A model generated the notes under the pieces. The model was not told the DNA's origin, made no database searches, and worked only from the letters and a program-made list of their open reading frames with translations. Positions 1 through 6,872 of a stretch of DNA of 7,129 nucleotides are shown one piece after another. The stretch's first letter is position 1. Every line of letters starts with the position of its first letter. The stretch is from Flavobacteriaceae bacterium. GTDB lineage: Bacteria; Bacteroidota; Bacteroidia; Flavobacteriales; Flavobacteriaceae. The stretch covers positions 1-7,129 of the forward strand of contig JABDPL010000164.1 of NCBI GenBank assembly GCA_013042825.1, in the 5' to 3' direction. The translations under genes and the position numbers were made by a program.

Positions 1-542
1 CTTCAAAGGAACTACCCATACTCTCATACAAGATCGATTCCACAGGTAACAAATCCTATTACACAATAAAATACATGGGATTTGAGGATCAGTTCGGTCA
101 GGATTTTAATAGCAGCCATTTAGAGGATAAGATTTACCTGGCAAATTTCTTCTTTACCCGCTGTCCCAGTATTTGTCCGCCAATGCGCCAAGCCCTGATA
201 AATCTTAGTGATGAGCTCGACGGATTTGTGATTGTTAGCCACACCATTGATCCTGATTACGATTCATCGGAAATTCTGTTGGCCTATGCTGAAACTACGG
301 GAGCAGCATCCGACCGGTGGATCTTTTTAAGGAGTTCTGAAGCGAATACCAAAGCGCTTGCCACCCAATACATGACCAACTTCAGGCCTTACGAGGACGG
401 AACTGACTTTTACCATAGTTCTTATGCCTCCCTGGTTGACGGCTCCGGACAAATACGCGGGTTTTACAATTTACTAGTTAAGGAAGATACCAACAGGTTA
501 AAAGATGATATCAGGCTTTTGATCAGAATAAGCTCTCAATGA
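1..542 (+). CDS. SCO1/SenC family copper-binding protein, 5'-truncated by the window edge
   Basis: SCO proteins are membrane-anchored, thioredoxin-fold copper chaperones or thiol oxidoreductases that help build the CuA centre of cytochrome c oxidase on the outer face of the cytoplasmic membrane. The frame is open from base 3, giving about 179 visible residues. The ATG at 75 is probably internal, because the preceding codons (SKELPILSYKIDSTGNKSYY) resemble the N-terminal part of the mature domain in flavobacterial SCO proteins; the true start and the signal or membrane anchor lie outside the window. The copper-binding CxxxC motif is present as FFFTRCPSICPPM, beginning 25 residues after the Met at 75. 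The third copper ligand is probably the His in FYHSSYASLVDGSG. The fold motif around DPDYDSSEILLAYAE is also as expected. The stop codon lies within the 3' end of the convergent moxR gene. Family assignment is firm; the role in oxidase assembly rather than general redox is inferred. Confidence 0.9.
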   Translation, partial: SKELPILSYKIDSTGNKSYYTIKYMGFEDQFGQDFNSSHLEDKIYLANFFFTRCPSICPPMRQALINLSDELDGFVIVSHTIDPDYDSSEILLAYAETTGAASDRWIFLRSSEANTKALATQYMTNFRPYEDGTDFYHSSYASLVDGSGQIRGFYNLLVKEDTNRLKDDIRLLIRISSQ

Positions 543-1476
543 TTTTCTCATCGCTTATTCCTTCAGCCTCGGCCTTATAATTTTTAATTATCCTGTGACG
601 CAAAATGGGATTCGCCACCACCTGAACATCCTCAATATCGGGTGAAAATTTACCCTTGATAGCAGCGTGCGTTTTGGCGGCCAGGATCAGGTTTTGAGAT
701 GCCCGTGGACCTGCACCCCAATCGATATATTGTTTTATAAGATCGGCTGCGGTATCACTGTCGGGACGTGTTTTAGCAACCATGCGCACGGCATATTCAA
801 CAACATTATCTGCAACAGGAATGCGTCGAATGACGTGCTGATAATTCAGGATCTCTTCCGAAGTAAAAAGTGGATTCACCTTTGCAACCTCATCACCGGT
901 TGTAACCTTAACCACCTCAACCTCCTCAGAAAAAGACGGATAACCCAATTTAATAGCGAACATAAACCGGTCTAATTGCGCTTCCGGTAAAGGATAGGTT
1001 CCTTCCTGTTCTATAGGGTTTTGTGTAGCCAGAACAAAATACGGGAGCTCCAGTTTATAGTGATGTCCCGCGACAGTCACAGCCCGCTCCTGCATAGCCT
1101 CGAGCAAGGCGGCCTGGGTTTTTGGGGGAGTACGGTTGATCTCATCTGCCAGGATGATATTGGCAAAAACCGGTCCTTTTATAAATTTGAAATGCCGGTT
1201 CTCATCCAGGATCTCACTGCCCAGTATATCACTGGGCATCAAATCGGGAGTAAACTGGATACGTTTGAAATCCAGGCCCAGAGCCTGCGCAATTGTATTG
1301 ACCATAAGTGTCTTGGCCAGTCCTGGAACACCGATCAACAAGGAGTGTCCACCGGCGAATATCGAGATAAGCACCTGTTCAACAACTTCATCCTGACCTA
1401 CGATAACCTTGGAAATCTCCTTTCGTAATGCCTCGAATTTCTCTACAAATTGTTCTATTGCGGCAACATCCGACAT
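523..1476 (-). CDS. MoxR-family AAA+ ATPase
   Basis: This is a cytoplasmic AAA+ ATPase of the MoxR group (AAA_3 core plus AAA lid), 317 residues, the usual length. MoxR proteins are chaperone-like ATPases that often act with von Willebrand factor A proteins in maturing enzyme complexes or in envelope stress responses. Visible motifs: Walker A GVPGLAKT at 49-56, Walker B IILADE at 107-112, sensor 1 ATQNP at 150-154, EAQLDRF at 165-171 with the probable arginine finger R170, and sensor 2 GPRAS at 256-260. All look intact, so it should hydrolyse ATP. The ATG start lies 3 bases after the stop of the upstream SurA-like gene, so it is very probably co-transcribed and last in the unit. Its 3' end overlaps the convergent SCO gene by 20 bases. 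No DUF58 or VWA partner gene lies next to it here, unlike many bat-type clusters. Its substrate cannot be read from the sequence. Confidence 0.95.
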   Translation of the reverse strand: MSDVAAIEQFVEKFEALRKEISKVIVGQDEVVEQVLISIFAGGHSLLIGVPGLAKTLMVNTIAQALGLDFKRIQFTPDLMPSDILGSEILDENRHFKFIKGPVFANIILADEINRTPPKTQAALLEAMQERAVTVAGHHYKLELPYFVLATQNPIEQEGTYPLPEAQLDRFMFAIKLGYPSFSEEVEVVKVTTGDEVAKVNPLFTSEEILNYQHVIRRIPVADNVVEYAVRMVAKTRPDSDTAADLIKQYIDWGAGPRASQNLILAAKTHAAIKGKFSPDIEDVQVVANPILRHRIIKNYKAEAEGISDEKIIESLF

Positions 1477-1479
1477 AGT

Positions 1480-2892
1480 TTATTGTTTTTTTAACCAGTT
1501 ACTATTAAAATCACAATCGCGATGTTCGCCATTGATCTTTATAAAGGTTTCCATTATCTTTTCATTCTGCCATTTTTCAATCGCCTTCAACTGCTTTTCC
1601 TGCAGGGCAAGACTTTTGATTTTCAGGTAATCCTTTGCAAAATCGGCAATATGTTCATCTTGACGATCGGTAACCATCAAAATCTTGAATTTGGTTTCAT
1701 TGATCCGATCGGAGTCCTTGAACACCAGGCTCACCTCGTTCTCATCCAGGTCCTGGATTTGAGAATATAATTCGGGTTCCATTTTAGTCAGTTCAAAACT
1801 GTAATCCTGAGTTTCCGGATTGATCAATAGTCCGCCCTCATATTTTGTTTCCTCTTCATCACTCACTTCTCTTGCCGCTTCGGCAAATGTCAGTTCTCCA
1901 TCTATGATCTTTTGCCGCACATTATCAATTTCGGTTTTGGCATCATCGATGGCCTTTTGCGTTAACTTGGGCCGCAGGAGAATATGTCTAACATCATACT
2001 CCTGTCCTCTTATTTTTTCGAGCAGTATTATATGGTAACCAAAATCAGATTCGAAAGGTTCCGATATCTCACCTTCCTGCAATGAGAATGCCACATCCCT
2101 GAATTCCTTGACCATTTGCGGCCGGGTTCTGTTCAGGGTGTACTTTCCACCCTGTGGTTTTGAACCGGTATCTTCGGAATAGAGCGTTGCTTTCACTGTG
2201 AAACTGGCACCATTGTCAAGAACATCGGCCCTGAATTCGTTCAGGCGGTCGATCACCTTTTGCTTTTCGTCTTCAGTTGTTTCCGGAATAACAACGATCT
2301 GGGCAACCTTGAGTTCGGTTCCGAATAGTGGGAGTTCATCCTTGGGAATACTGTTAAAAAACTGTCTGACCTCTTCAGGAGTGACTTCTATCTCATCAAC
2401 GACACTCTGTTGCATCATGGCCGACATGCGGTTGTTCTTGTTCAACTCGTACATTTCGTCACGGAGTTGCTCTTCCGATTCCTTCTTGTAATACGCAACC
2501 AATTTTTCCATCGAACCGATCTGCTGGGCGAAGGCATTTAATTGGGCGTTTACATTGGCCCTGATCTCGGCGTCGTTTACAACTATACTATCCTGAATGG
2601 CGTGGTGCTGCAGAAGCTTATCTTCCAACAATTTTCCAAACATCTGGCATCTAGTGATATCTTTGGTGGAGGCCCCACTGGCTTCCAGCATCTCAAACTG
2701 CCGATCGATATCCGATTCAAGAACAACAAAATCACCGATTACGGCAGCGACACCATCGATTTTATTTCGTCCTTTCGATTCAACAATGCTGTCTTTCTCT
2801 TCTTCAGGCTTCTCATCCTGGATAATCTCCTGTGCAGAGGCGGTTATCAAGAGCAGGCTGGTCACAAATGATAACCAAATATCTTTATTCAT
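1480..2892 (-). CDS. SurA-like periplasmic peptidylprolyl isomerase/chaperone
   Basis: SurA-type proteins chaperone unfolded outer-membrane proteins across the periplasm. I choose the ATG at 2892 (470 residues) over the in-frame ATG at 2922, because it begins a clean signal peptide, MNKDIWLSFVTSLLLITASA, cut before QE; the longer form would add ten polar residues in front. The chosen start overlaps the preceding gene's stop by 8 bases (ATGAATAA), suggesting translational coupling. Numbered from this start: a SurA N-terminal helical region at about 40-175, parvulin module 1 at about 192-294, parvulin module 2 at about 298-410, and a C-terminal helix ending in a Cys/Trp-bearing tail. Module 1 keeps the closing FGYH (H287) but has Gln198 in VAQIVV where a His is usual. 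Module 2 keeps the opening His (RHILL, H303) but has Lys403 at the closing His position. Isomerase activity is therefore doubtful while chaperone function remains likely. The next gene, moxR, starts 3 bases on. Confidence 0.9.
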   Translation of the reverse strand: MNKDIWLSFVTSLLLITASAQEIIQDEKPEEEKDSIVESKGRNKIDGVAAVIGDFVVLESDIDRQFEMLEASGASTKDITRCQMFGKLLEDKLLQHHAIQDSIVVNDAEIRANVNAQLNAFAQQIGSMEKLVAYYKKESEEQLRDEMYELNKNNRMSAMMQQSVVDEIEVTPEEVRQFFNSIPKDELPLFGTELKVAQIVVIPETTEDEKQKVIDRLNEFRADVLDNGASFTVKATLYSEDTGSKPQGGKYTLNRTRPQMVKEFRDVAFSLQEGEISEPFESDFGYHIILLEKIRGQEYDVRHILLRPKLTQKAIDDAKTEIDNVRQKIIDGELTFAEAAREVSDEEETKYEGGLLINPETQDYSFELTKMEPELYSQIQDLDENEVSLVFKDSDRINETKFKILMVTDRQDEHIADFAKDYLKIKSLALQEKQLKAIEKWQNEKIMETFIKINGEHRDCDFNSNWLKKQ

Positions 2893-3739
2893 AAATTTCA
2901 AATTGTCCGTTCTTAATAGCATCTTTCGTTATATCCTTTTCGAGCTGCTTAATAAACTCGATCTTACGTTTATTGATTACGATTTGTCTTAAGGTTGGCA
3001 TGACATACTGAAGCGGTGCGGTCTCGTTTCTCAGCAGTACGTCATTAATATTCATCAAATATAATCCCAAAGAATCTTCAAGTCGTATAAAATTAGATTT
3101 TTTTAACAGATCATTTCTGTTTTCGGGACTAATAGCGCCGATTTTCTCAACAGCTTGATTTACGCTGATCCAGATGGAATCATTCAATAGATATGAACGG
3201 AATTGAATCGAGATGGAATCCAGAATCCGCTTGTCTTCTTCTTCATAGCGTTTAATTCGTTCTTCAATTTCATCAATGTCCTGATTATTTTCATCAACAT
3301 GAACATACCTGAATTTTAAGAGCTCCTCATTGAGCTTGAACGACTCCAGGTTTTCATCATATACGGCCTGCGCTTCCTGCATGGTCACGGTTGTATCAAT
3401 CCTTTGTTTAACCAAGGCCTCGAGGTAAGCTTTTGTGAACAAGTCGATTTCGTACTGTTTAACCAGTTCACTGAATTCAGCTTGTTTGGCTTCTGAAAGG
3501 TTTAGTTTTGCCTGATCTATCAACAATTGCTGCCTTGCCCATTGATCGATATAATTGTTGATGAGCAACTGGCTGTCTTCCCTGTTGGTTTCCTCTGGTA
3601 TTAAATCAGCGATGTCATCTTCATAAAGATAAACCTGATTAACCCTGGCGACCGGTTTTCCCTTTTGTTTTTTATTAAACCATTCACAGGAATTGAGGAA
3701 TAAAAGAAGAGTGATTGATATGATGATCGACCGCTTCAC
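2885..3739 (-). CDS. SurA-like lipoprotein with degenerate parvulin region
   Basis: This is a 284-residue putative lipoprotein of the SurA/PpiC superfamily. The signal is MKRSIIISITLLLFLNSC, with lipobox LNSC and Cys18 as the lipidated residue; after the Cys come E and W, so sorting to the inner or outer membrane is not obvious. Residues about 28-140 look like the helical SurA N-terminal domain (ARVNQVYLYEDDIADLIPEE). Residues about 140-235 look like a worn parvulin domain: FRYVHV stands where ASHILV is usual, and SLGLYLMNIND where FGYHVLKVND is usual, so both signature His are replaced by Tyr. A helical tail follows. The start codon is GTG, overlapping the upstream TGA as GTGA; there is no alternative Met before the lipobox, which supports this start. 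Its place between two foldase genes suggests it works with them, perhaps as a membrane-anchored chaperone without isomerase activity. The parvulin alignment was done by eye. Confidence 0.82.
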   Translation of the reverse strand: MKRSIIISITLLLFLNSCEWFNKKQKGKPVARVNQVYLYEDDIADLIPEETNREDSQLLINNYIDQWARQQLLIDQAKLNLSEAKQAEFSELVKQYEIDLFTKAYLEALVKQRIDTTVTMQEAQAVYDENLESFKLNEELLKFRYVHVDENNQDIDEIEERIKRYEEEDKRILDSISIQFRSYLLNDSIWISVNQAVEKIGAISPENRNDLLKKSNFIRLEDSLGLYLMNINDVLLRNETAPLQYVMPTLRQIVINKRKIEFIKQLEKDITKDAIKNGQFEIYE

Positions 3740-5679
3740 TGACCGGCTAGTTCCGACTTTATTTTCTCAAGTGATCTTTTGTTGATGGTAACGGGATATT
3801 TCTCGCGAAGTTCCCTTATCCATTCCTCTTCCTTAAATTGCTGGTAATCGCTGATCACACTTCCCTTGGCCTCATCAAAAGTCTTTGCACCGGCTTTGAG
3901 AAATTCTTCAATCCTCACCACATGAAACGCCCCGTTGTGTTCAAAAATTTCGGATGTTCCAGGACTGTAATCAAAATTCGGCGGTAATTTTTCAGTTCCG
4001 CGATCGAACATCCGGCTTGAGATTATTATATCATTCGTTTTACTCCCGAAACCGGATTTTAACTGGTCCAGGTTATCCCCACTTCTCATGGCGGCACGAC
4101 AAGCCTTTAGGGATTCCATCTCAGGAGCTGAGGCTAAAATCAGTTTATACCTGTCGGGCCACATATACTTCGACTTGTTTTTATTAAAATACGCTTGTAA
4201 ACCCAGCGTATCTTCCTTGACCGCATTCCATATCTTGTCTTCCATCAAATCAAATAATAACAAGCCGTCCCTGTATTCATCCAGAACACGCGCATACTCT
4301 TCATTAACATCAGCGAGGTTGTCTTCATGATATGCAAGCAGTTTCTCATTTAGAAAAGCATCGAATTGCGATTTAACCACACCCTCATAGGACTGCTTTT
4401 GAACTATCCGCTTTTGAGTCTTTTCAAGATAGGATGCGAAATCGAAATAGGTAAGGGCCGTATCATTGATCTTTAGAAGTAAGCGGTCTTTAGAGATATC
4501 AGAAGGAACAGTCCATTCGCGTTTGAAATAAGCGTCGTTTAAAATCGATTCGAAATACGATAGCTCGATATCCTCATCAACACCATAACGAGTTTTAAGT
4601 GAATTGATAAATGATTCATTGATCACTGCCGATCTTGAATCGCGCTTTACCCGGGTCTCCAGCTGCGAGCGTAATTCTTCATAGGGCGCGATTGGCGCTT
4701 TTTTATAGAGCTTGGCGATATGCCACCCAAATTCTGTTTCAAAGGGCTCGGTGATTTCCCCGATTTCTTCTATGGAAAAGGCCCTGTTCTCAAACTCAAC
4801 AGATCGTAACTGACCACTTTTTATAGGGCTTAGCTTCCCGCCCTGATTCGAAGAGCTTTTATCCTCTGAGAATTGTTTTGCAAGGTCCTCAAAGGTATTA
4901 CCTTGCTGTAACATCTTATAGATCTTTTTGATTCGCTGTTCAGGATTACCCAAGCTATCCTGATCTTCTTTTGAGAGGAAAATATGCCCCACAGTTACTT
5001 CTCCTCTGGACTTTCGCTTATCGTTAACTTTGAGGACGTGGTAACCAAATTGAGTACGAAACGGTCGAGAAACCTCTCCCAACGGGGTATTATAGGCCAC
5101 GTTCTCAAAATCATAAACCATTTTGAAACCTGAGAAATATCCCAGGTCCTCTACAAACACCGTTGAACCGTTATGGGCATCTTTCCTAATATCTTCAAAG
5201 GGCTCATTCAGAAATCGTTCACGGAAAGCCAAAAGCTGATTATAAACCATAGCGGTGTCGGTTTCCGTTTCCGGGAGGCGCACGAGGATGTGACTGGCAT
5301 TAACATCATATGAAATTCGCTCATAGGCCTCCTGAACAAGTGCTTCGGTAACTTTTTTATCGGTAAGGTAATTTCTGGCCAACTGCTTTTTGTAGGTGCT
5401 GAATTCCCTCTTATACTCCGGTTTATCATGATAGCCTAAAGCATGGGCTTCTTTTAATTTAACAACGTAATTGATATAAAGGTCAAGGTATGCATCAATA
5501 TCCTTTTGGGATTCGTCCTTCACCAAATCCAGGTTTTTATTGTAAACCCGAAGAAAATCAGATACCATAATACTTGTACCATTGACTGTAAATAGCTCAT
5601 TATCAGTAGATTTCTGAGCCTGTATATGATTCTGAATTATAAATGCACTGAAGAAAATTAAAACTATTTTTAATCTCAT
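3736..5679 (-). CDS. Exported parvulin-type peptidylprolyl isomerase with two intact PPIase domains
   Basis: This 647-residue exported foldase is the first gene of the unit. The signal peptide spans residues 1-21 (MRLKIVLIFFSAFIIQNHIQA), probably cut before Q22. There is no lipobox Cys, so a soluble periplasmic protein is expected. A SurA-like N-terminal helical region (about 28-120) precedes parvulin domain 1 (about 127-222, ASHILV with H130 and FGYH with H214) and parvulin domain 2 (about 229-326, GHIFL with H232, the NQGGKL loop, and FGWH with H320). Both keep the signature His pair, so prolyl isomerase activity is plausible. A helical linker leads to a third, weak parvulin-like region (about 508-592): YKLILAS lacks the opening His, while NGAFHVVRI keeps the closing one (H586). 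The protein is longer than E. coli SurA (about 430 residues). The ATG at 5679 follows the promoter candidate at 5702-5731, and the stop overlaps the next gene's GTG start. Confidence 0.93.
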   Translation of the reverse strand: MRLKIVLIFFSAFIIQNHIQAQKSTDNELFTVNGTSIMVSDFLRVYNKNLDLVKDESQKDIDAYLDLYINYVVKLKEAHALGYHDKPEYKREFSTYKKQLARNYLTDKKVTEALVQEAYERISYDVNASHILVRLPETETDTAMVYNQLLAFRERFLNEPFEDIRKDAHNGSTVFVEDLGYFSGFKMVYDFENVAYNTPLGEVSRPFRTQFGYHVLKVNDKRKSRGEVTVGHIFLSKEDQDSLGNPEQRIKKIYKMLQQGNTFEDLAKQFSEDKSSSNQGGKLSPIKSGQLRSVEFENRAFSIEEIGEITEPFETEFGWHIAKLYKKAPIAPYEELRSQLETRVKRDSRSAVINESFINSLKTRYGVDEDIELSYFESILNDAYFKREWTVPSDISKDRLLLKINDTALTYFDFASYLEKTQKRIVQKQSYEGVVKSQFDAFLNEKLLAYHEDNLADVNEEYARVLDEYRDGLLLFDLMEDKIWNAVKEDTLGLQAYFNKNKSKYMWPDRYKLILASAPEMESLKACRAAMRSGDNLDQLKSGFGSKTNDIIISSRMFDRGTEKLPPNFDYSPGTSEIFEHNGAFHVVRIEEFLKAGAKTFDEAKGSVISDYQQFKEEEWIRELREKYPVTINKRSLEKIKSELAGQ

Positions 5680-5701
5680 AGCCTGATTAAATTGATGGTC
5701 G

Positions 5702-5731
5702 CTAAATTAATAATAATGAATCAGATAACAA
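5702..5731 (-). promoter_or_regulatory. Bacteroidota-type promoter candidate for the foldase/moxR unit
   Basis: Read on the minus strand, TTG (bases 5731-5729) is followed by exactly 19 bases and then TAATTTAG (5709-5702). This matches the Bacteroidota primary sigma factor pattern TTG, N19-21, TAnnTTTG with one mismatch (TTAG for TTTG). Transcription would begin around 5694-5698, giving a short leader of about 15-20 bases before the ATG at 5679, and it would serve all four minus-strand genes. Found by eye in AT-rich DNA, so chance matches are possible. Confidence 0.5.
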
Positions 5732-5872
5732 GTTGATTTGCTAACGGCTATATTTTTTATTTATTACTCCAAGTTAGTGATCTGATATTCTTTTAAATAT
5801 GTATTAGTTGGCCATAAATAATAATGGTTTTCAATATTTTTTTTAGTTTAGAGTAATCAAAAAACAACTAAA

Positions 5873-6775
5873 ATGAAACATATCTACTTAATTATCTTTT
5901 TATTTTTCTTCTCAATTGGCCATGGTCAATCGAATTACCCGGGAAATGGAAACGGTGGCTTTGGTGATGTAATTGGTTCGAGCAACTTGAATATCAACGA
6001 TGACGGAACAACCATTACATTTACTCTAACCAAAGGAATTGGTGACTTCAATGATGCACTGGTTCTGTATTTCGATACGGGAATACCCGGCAGGTCGGTA
6101 ATTGATGGTACGGTAAATGACCAGGCCGACCCCTTGCGTAAGGCCATATCAAATCAGGACCTCAATAATAGTACCTTAATCACTTTTCCTCCGGGATTCG
6201 AGGCCAGTCATGCCATTGGAATCGAAGTAGGATTTGCCGGACTTTGGTCTATTCCGCCTACCGGAACAATTAACGATAATGGTCTTGGTTTTATCGATTC
6301 GGCAAATTCTGACTTGAGTGCAGCAAATCAGGCTATTTTCAGCTTTAGTATTGACTGGTCAGAATTAGGTTTGACGAGTTCTTCTTCTTTCGATTTCGTT
6401 GGAATATATCTCAATCCTGGAAATGCATTTACTTCAGATGAAGCCTATGGGGACGGTATTCCTCCAGGAAATCCCGGAGGCGGAGCCATAACCTATACCG
6501 CTGGTCGAACCTATTCAAATACCCTGGGCCTTAATGAACAGGGGTTGAACGATTATAAGGTCGTATACTCTAACGATCAATTAATAATAAATAATCTGAA
6601 TGGGAATTTTGACCTTCGAATTTATGATATGCTAGGTAAAGCGATTTTATCACTTGAAGATGAAATGATCACGCCGAATTACTCCAGGCCATTAAACCTG
6701 GAAAAAGGACAGGTTTACATTCTTCAGATCCAAAATGACGCCTTTCGAAAAACCTTGAAGTTATTGTCTTATTAA
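5873..6775 (+). CDS. Secreted protein with T9SS type A C-terminal sorting domain
   Basis: This is a 300-residue protein exported by Sec and then, by inference, carried over the outer membrane by the type IX secretion system. The signal peptide is MKHIYLIIFLFFFSIGHG, cut near G18/Q19. Residues about 228-300 match the Bacteroidota type A sorting domain: YKVVYSNDQLIINNLNG, then LRIYDMLGKAIL, a LEKGQVYILQIQ strand and the basic end RKTLKLLSY. The middle (about 20-215) is rich in G, N, D and S with alternating strand patterns: GDFNDALVLYFDTG, GFAGLWSIPPTG, an FSFSIDWSELGL segment and an acidic/glycine loop, EAYGDGIPPGNPGGG. It has few Lys and no visible catalytic motif. It looks like a beta-sandwich surface or carbohydrate-binding-like domain, but I cannot name the family. 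It is transcribed divergently from the foldase unit, is preceded by an A-rich leader, and ends before a strong terminator, so it is probably monocistronic. Confidence 0.88.
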   Translation: MKHIYLIIFLFFFSIGHGQSNYPGNGNGGFGDVIGSSNLNINDDGTTITFTLTKGIGDFNDALVLYFDTGIPGRSVIDGTVNDQADPLRKAISNQDLNNSTLITFPPGFEASHAIGIEVGFAGLWSIPPTGTINDNGLGFIDSANSDLSAANQAIFSFSIDWSELGLTSSSSFDFVGIYLNPGNAFTSDEAYGDGIPPGNPGGGAITYTAGRTYSNTLGLNEQGLNDYKVVYSNDQLIINNLNGNFDLRIYDMLGKAILSLEDEMITPNYSRPLNLEKGQVYILQIQNDAFRKTLKLLSY

Positions 6776-6799
6776 TTATTTAAAGAACTGTAATTATAT

Positions 6800-6836
6800 A
6801 TGGTGATCGCTCTTTGAGTGGTCACCATTTCTTTTT
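6800..6836 (+). terminator. Intrinsic terminator after the T9SS cargo gene
   Basis: Bases 6800-6812 (ATGGTGATCGCTC) and 6816-6828 (GAGTGGTCACCAT) form an uninterrupted 13-bp stem with two G-U wobbles, closed by a TTT loop and followed by the T-rich tract TTCTTTTT. It lies 24 bases after the stop of the secreted-protein gene and 36 bases before the next start, so it separates the two plus-strand genes. Confidence 0.9.
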
Positions 6837-6845
6837 AATCAAAAC

Positions 6846-6861
6846 AACTTAACTTTAAGTT
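6846..6861. repeat. Short perfect inverted repeat upstream of the SRPBCC gene
   Basis: AACTTAA (6846-6852), a CT spacer and TTAAGTT (6855-6861) form a perfect 7+7 palindrome that ends 11 bases before the first ATG of the SRPBCC gene. It could be an operator, or just chance in AT-rich DNA. The overlapping TAACTTTA (6850-6857) is close to a TAnnTTTG -7 box, but there is no TTG at the right distance, so I do not call a promoter here. Confidence 0.35.
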
Positions 6862-6872
6862 CTAATATTTTC

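Noticed and set aside
75..77. ATG at 75 as the real start of the SCO gene.
   Set aside because: The frame stays open to the window edge with SCO-like residues before it, and starting here would remove any membrane anchor or signal.
577..591. ATAATT-TTT-AATTAT hairpin inside the 3' part of moxR, a possible terminator for the convergent SCO gene.
   Set aside because: The stem has only A-T pairs and there is no following T-tract, so it would be too weak.
1218..1238. Perfect 8-bp inverted repeat (TGCCCAGT, 5-base loop, ACTGGGCA) inside moxR.
   Set aside because: It falls on codons for the conserved MPSDILGSE motif and has no T-tract, so protein constraint and chance explain it better than a regulatory hairpin.
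1021..1428. 135-codon open frame on the plus strand, antisense to moxR.
   Set aside because: It is a shadow of a strongly conserved gene: the protein looks like no family, and the opposite strand carries all the AAA+ motifs.
2893..2922. Upstream ATG at 2922 as the start of the SurA-like gene.
   Set aside because: It would put ten polar residues before a complete signal peptide and lengthen the overlap with the lipoprotein gene to 38 bases; the ATG at 2892 fits better.
2597..2992. 131-codon plus-strand open frame antisense to the SurA-like gene and the lipoprotein junction.
   Set aside because: It is Ser-rich low-complexity translation opposite well-supported genes, with no start context or domain.
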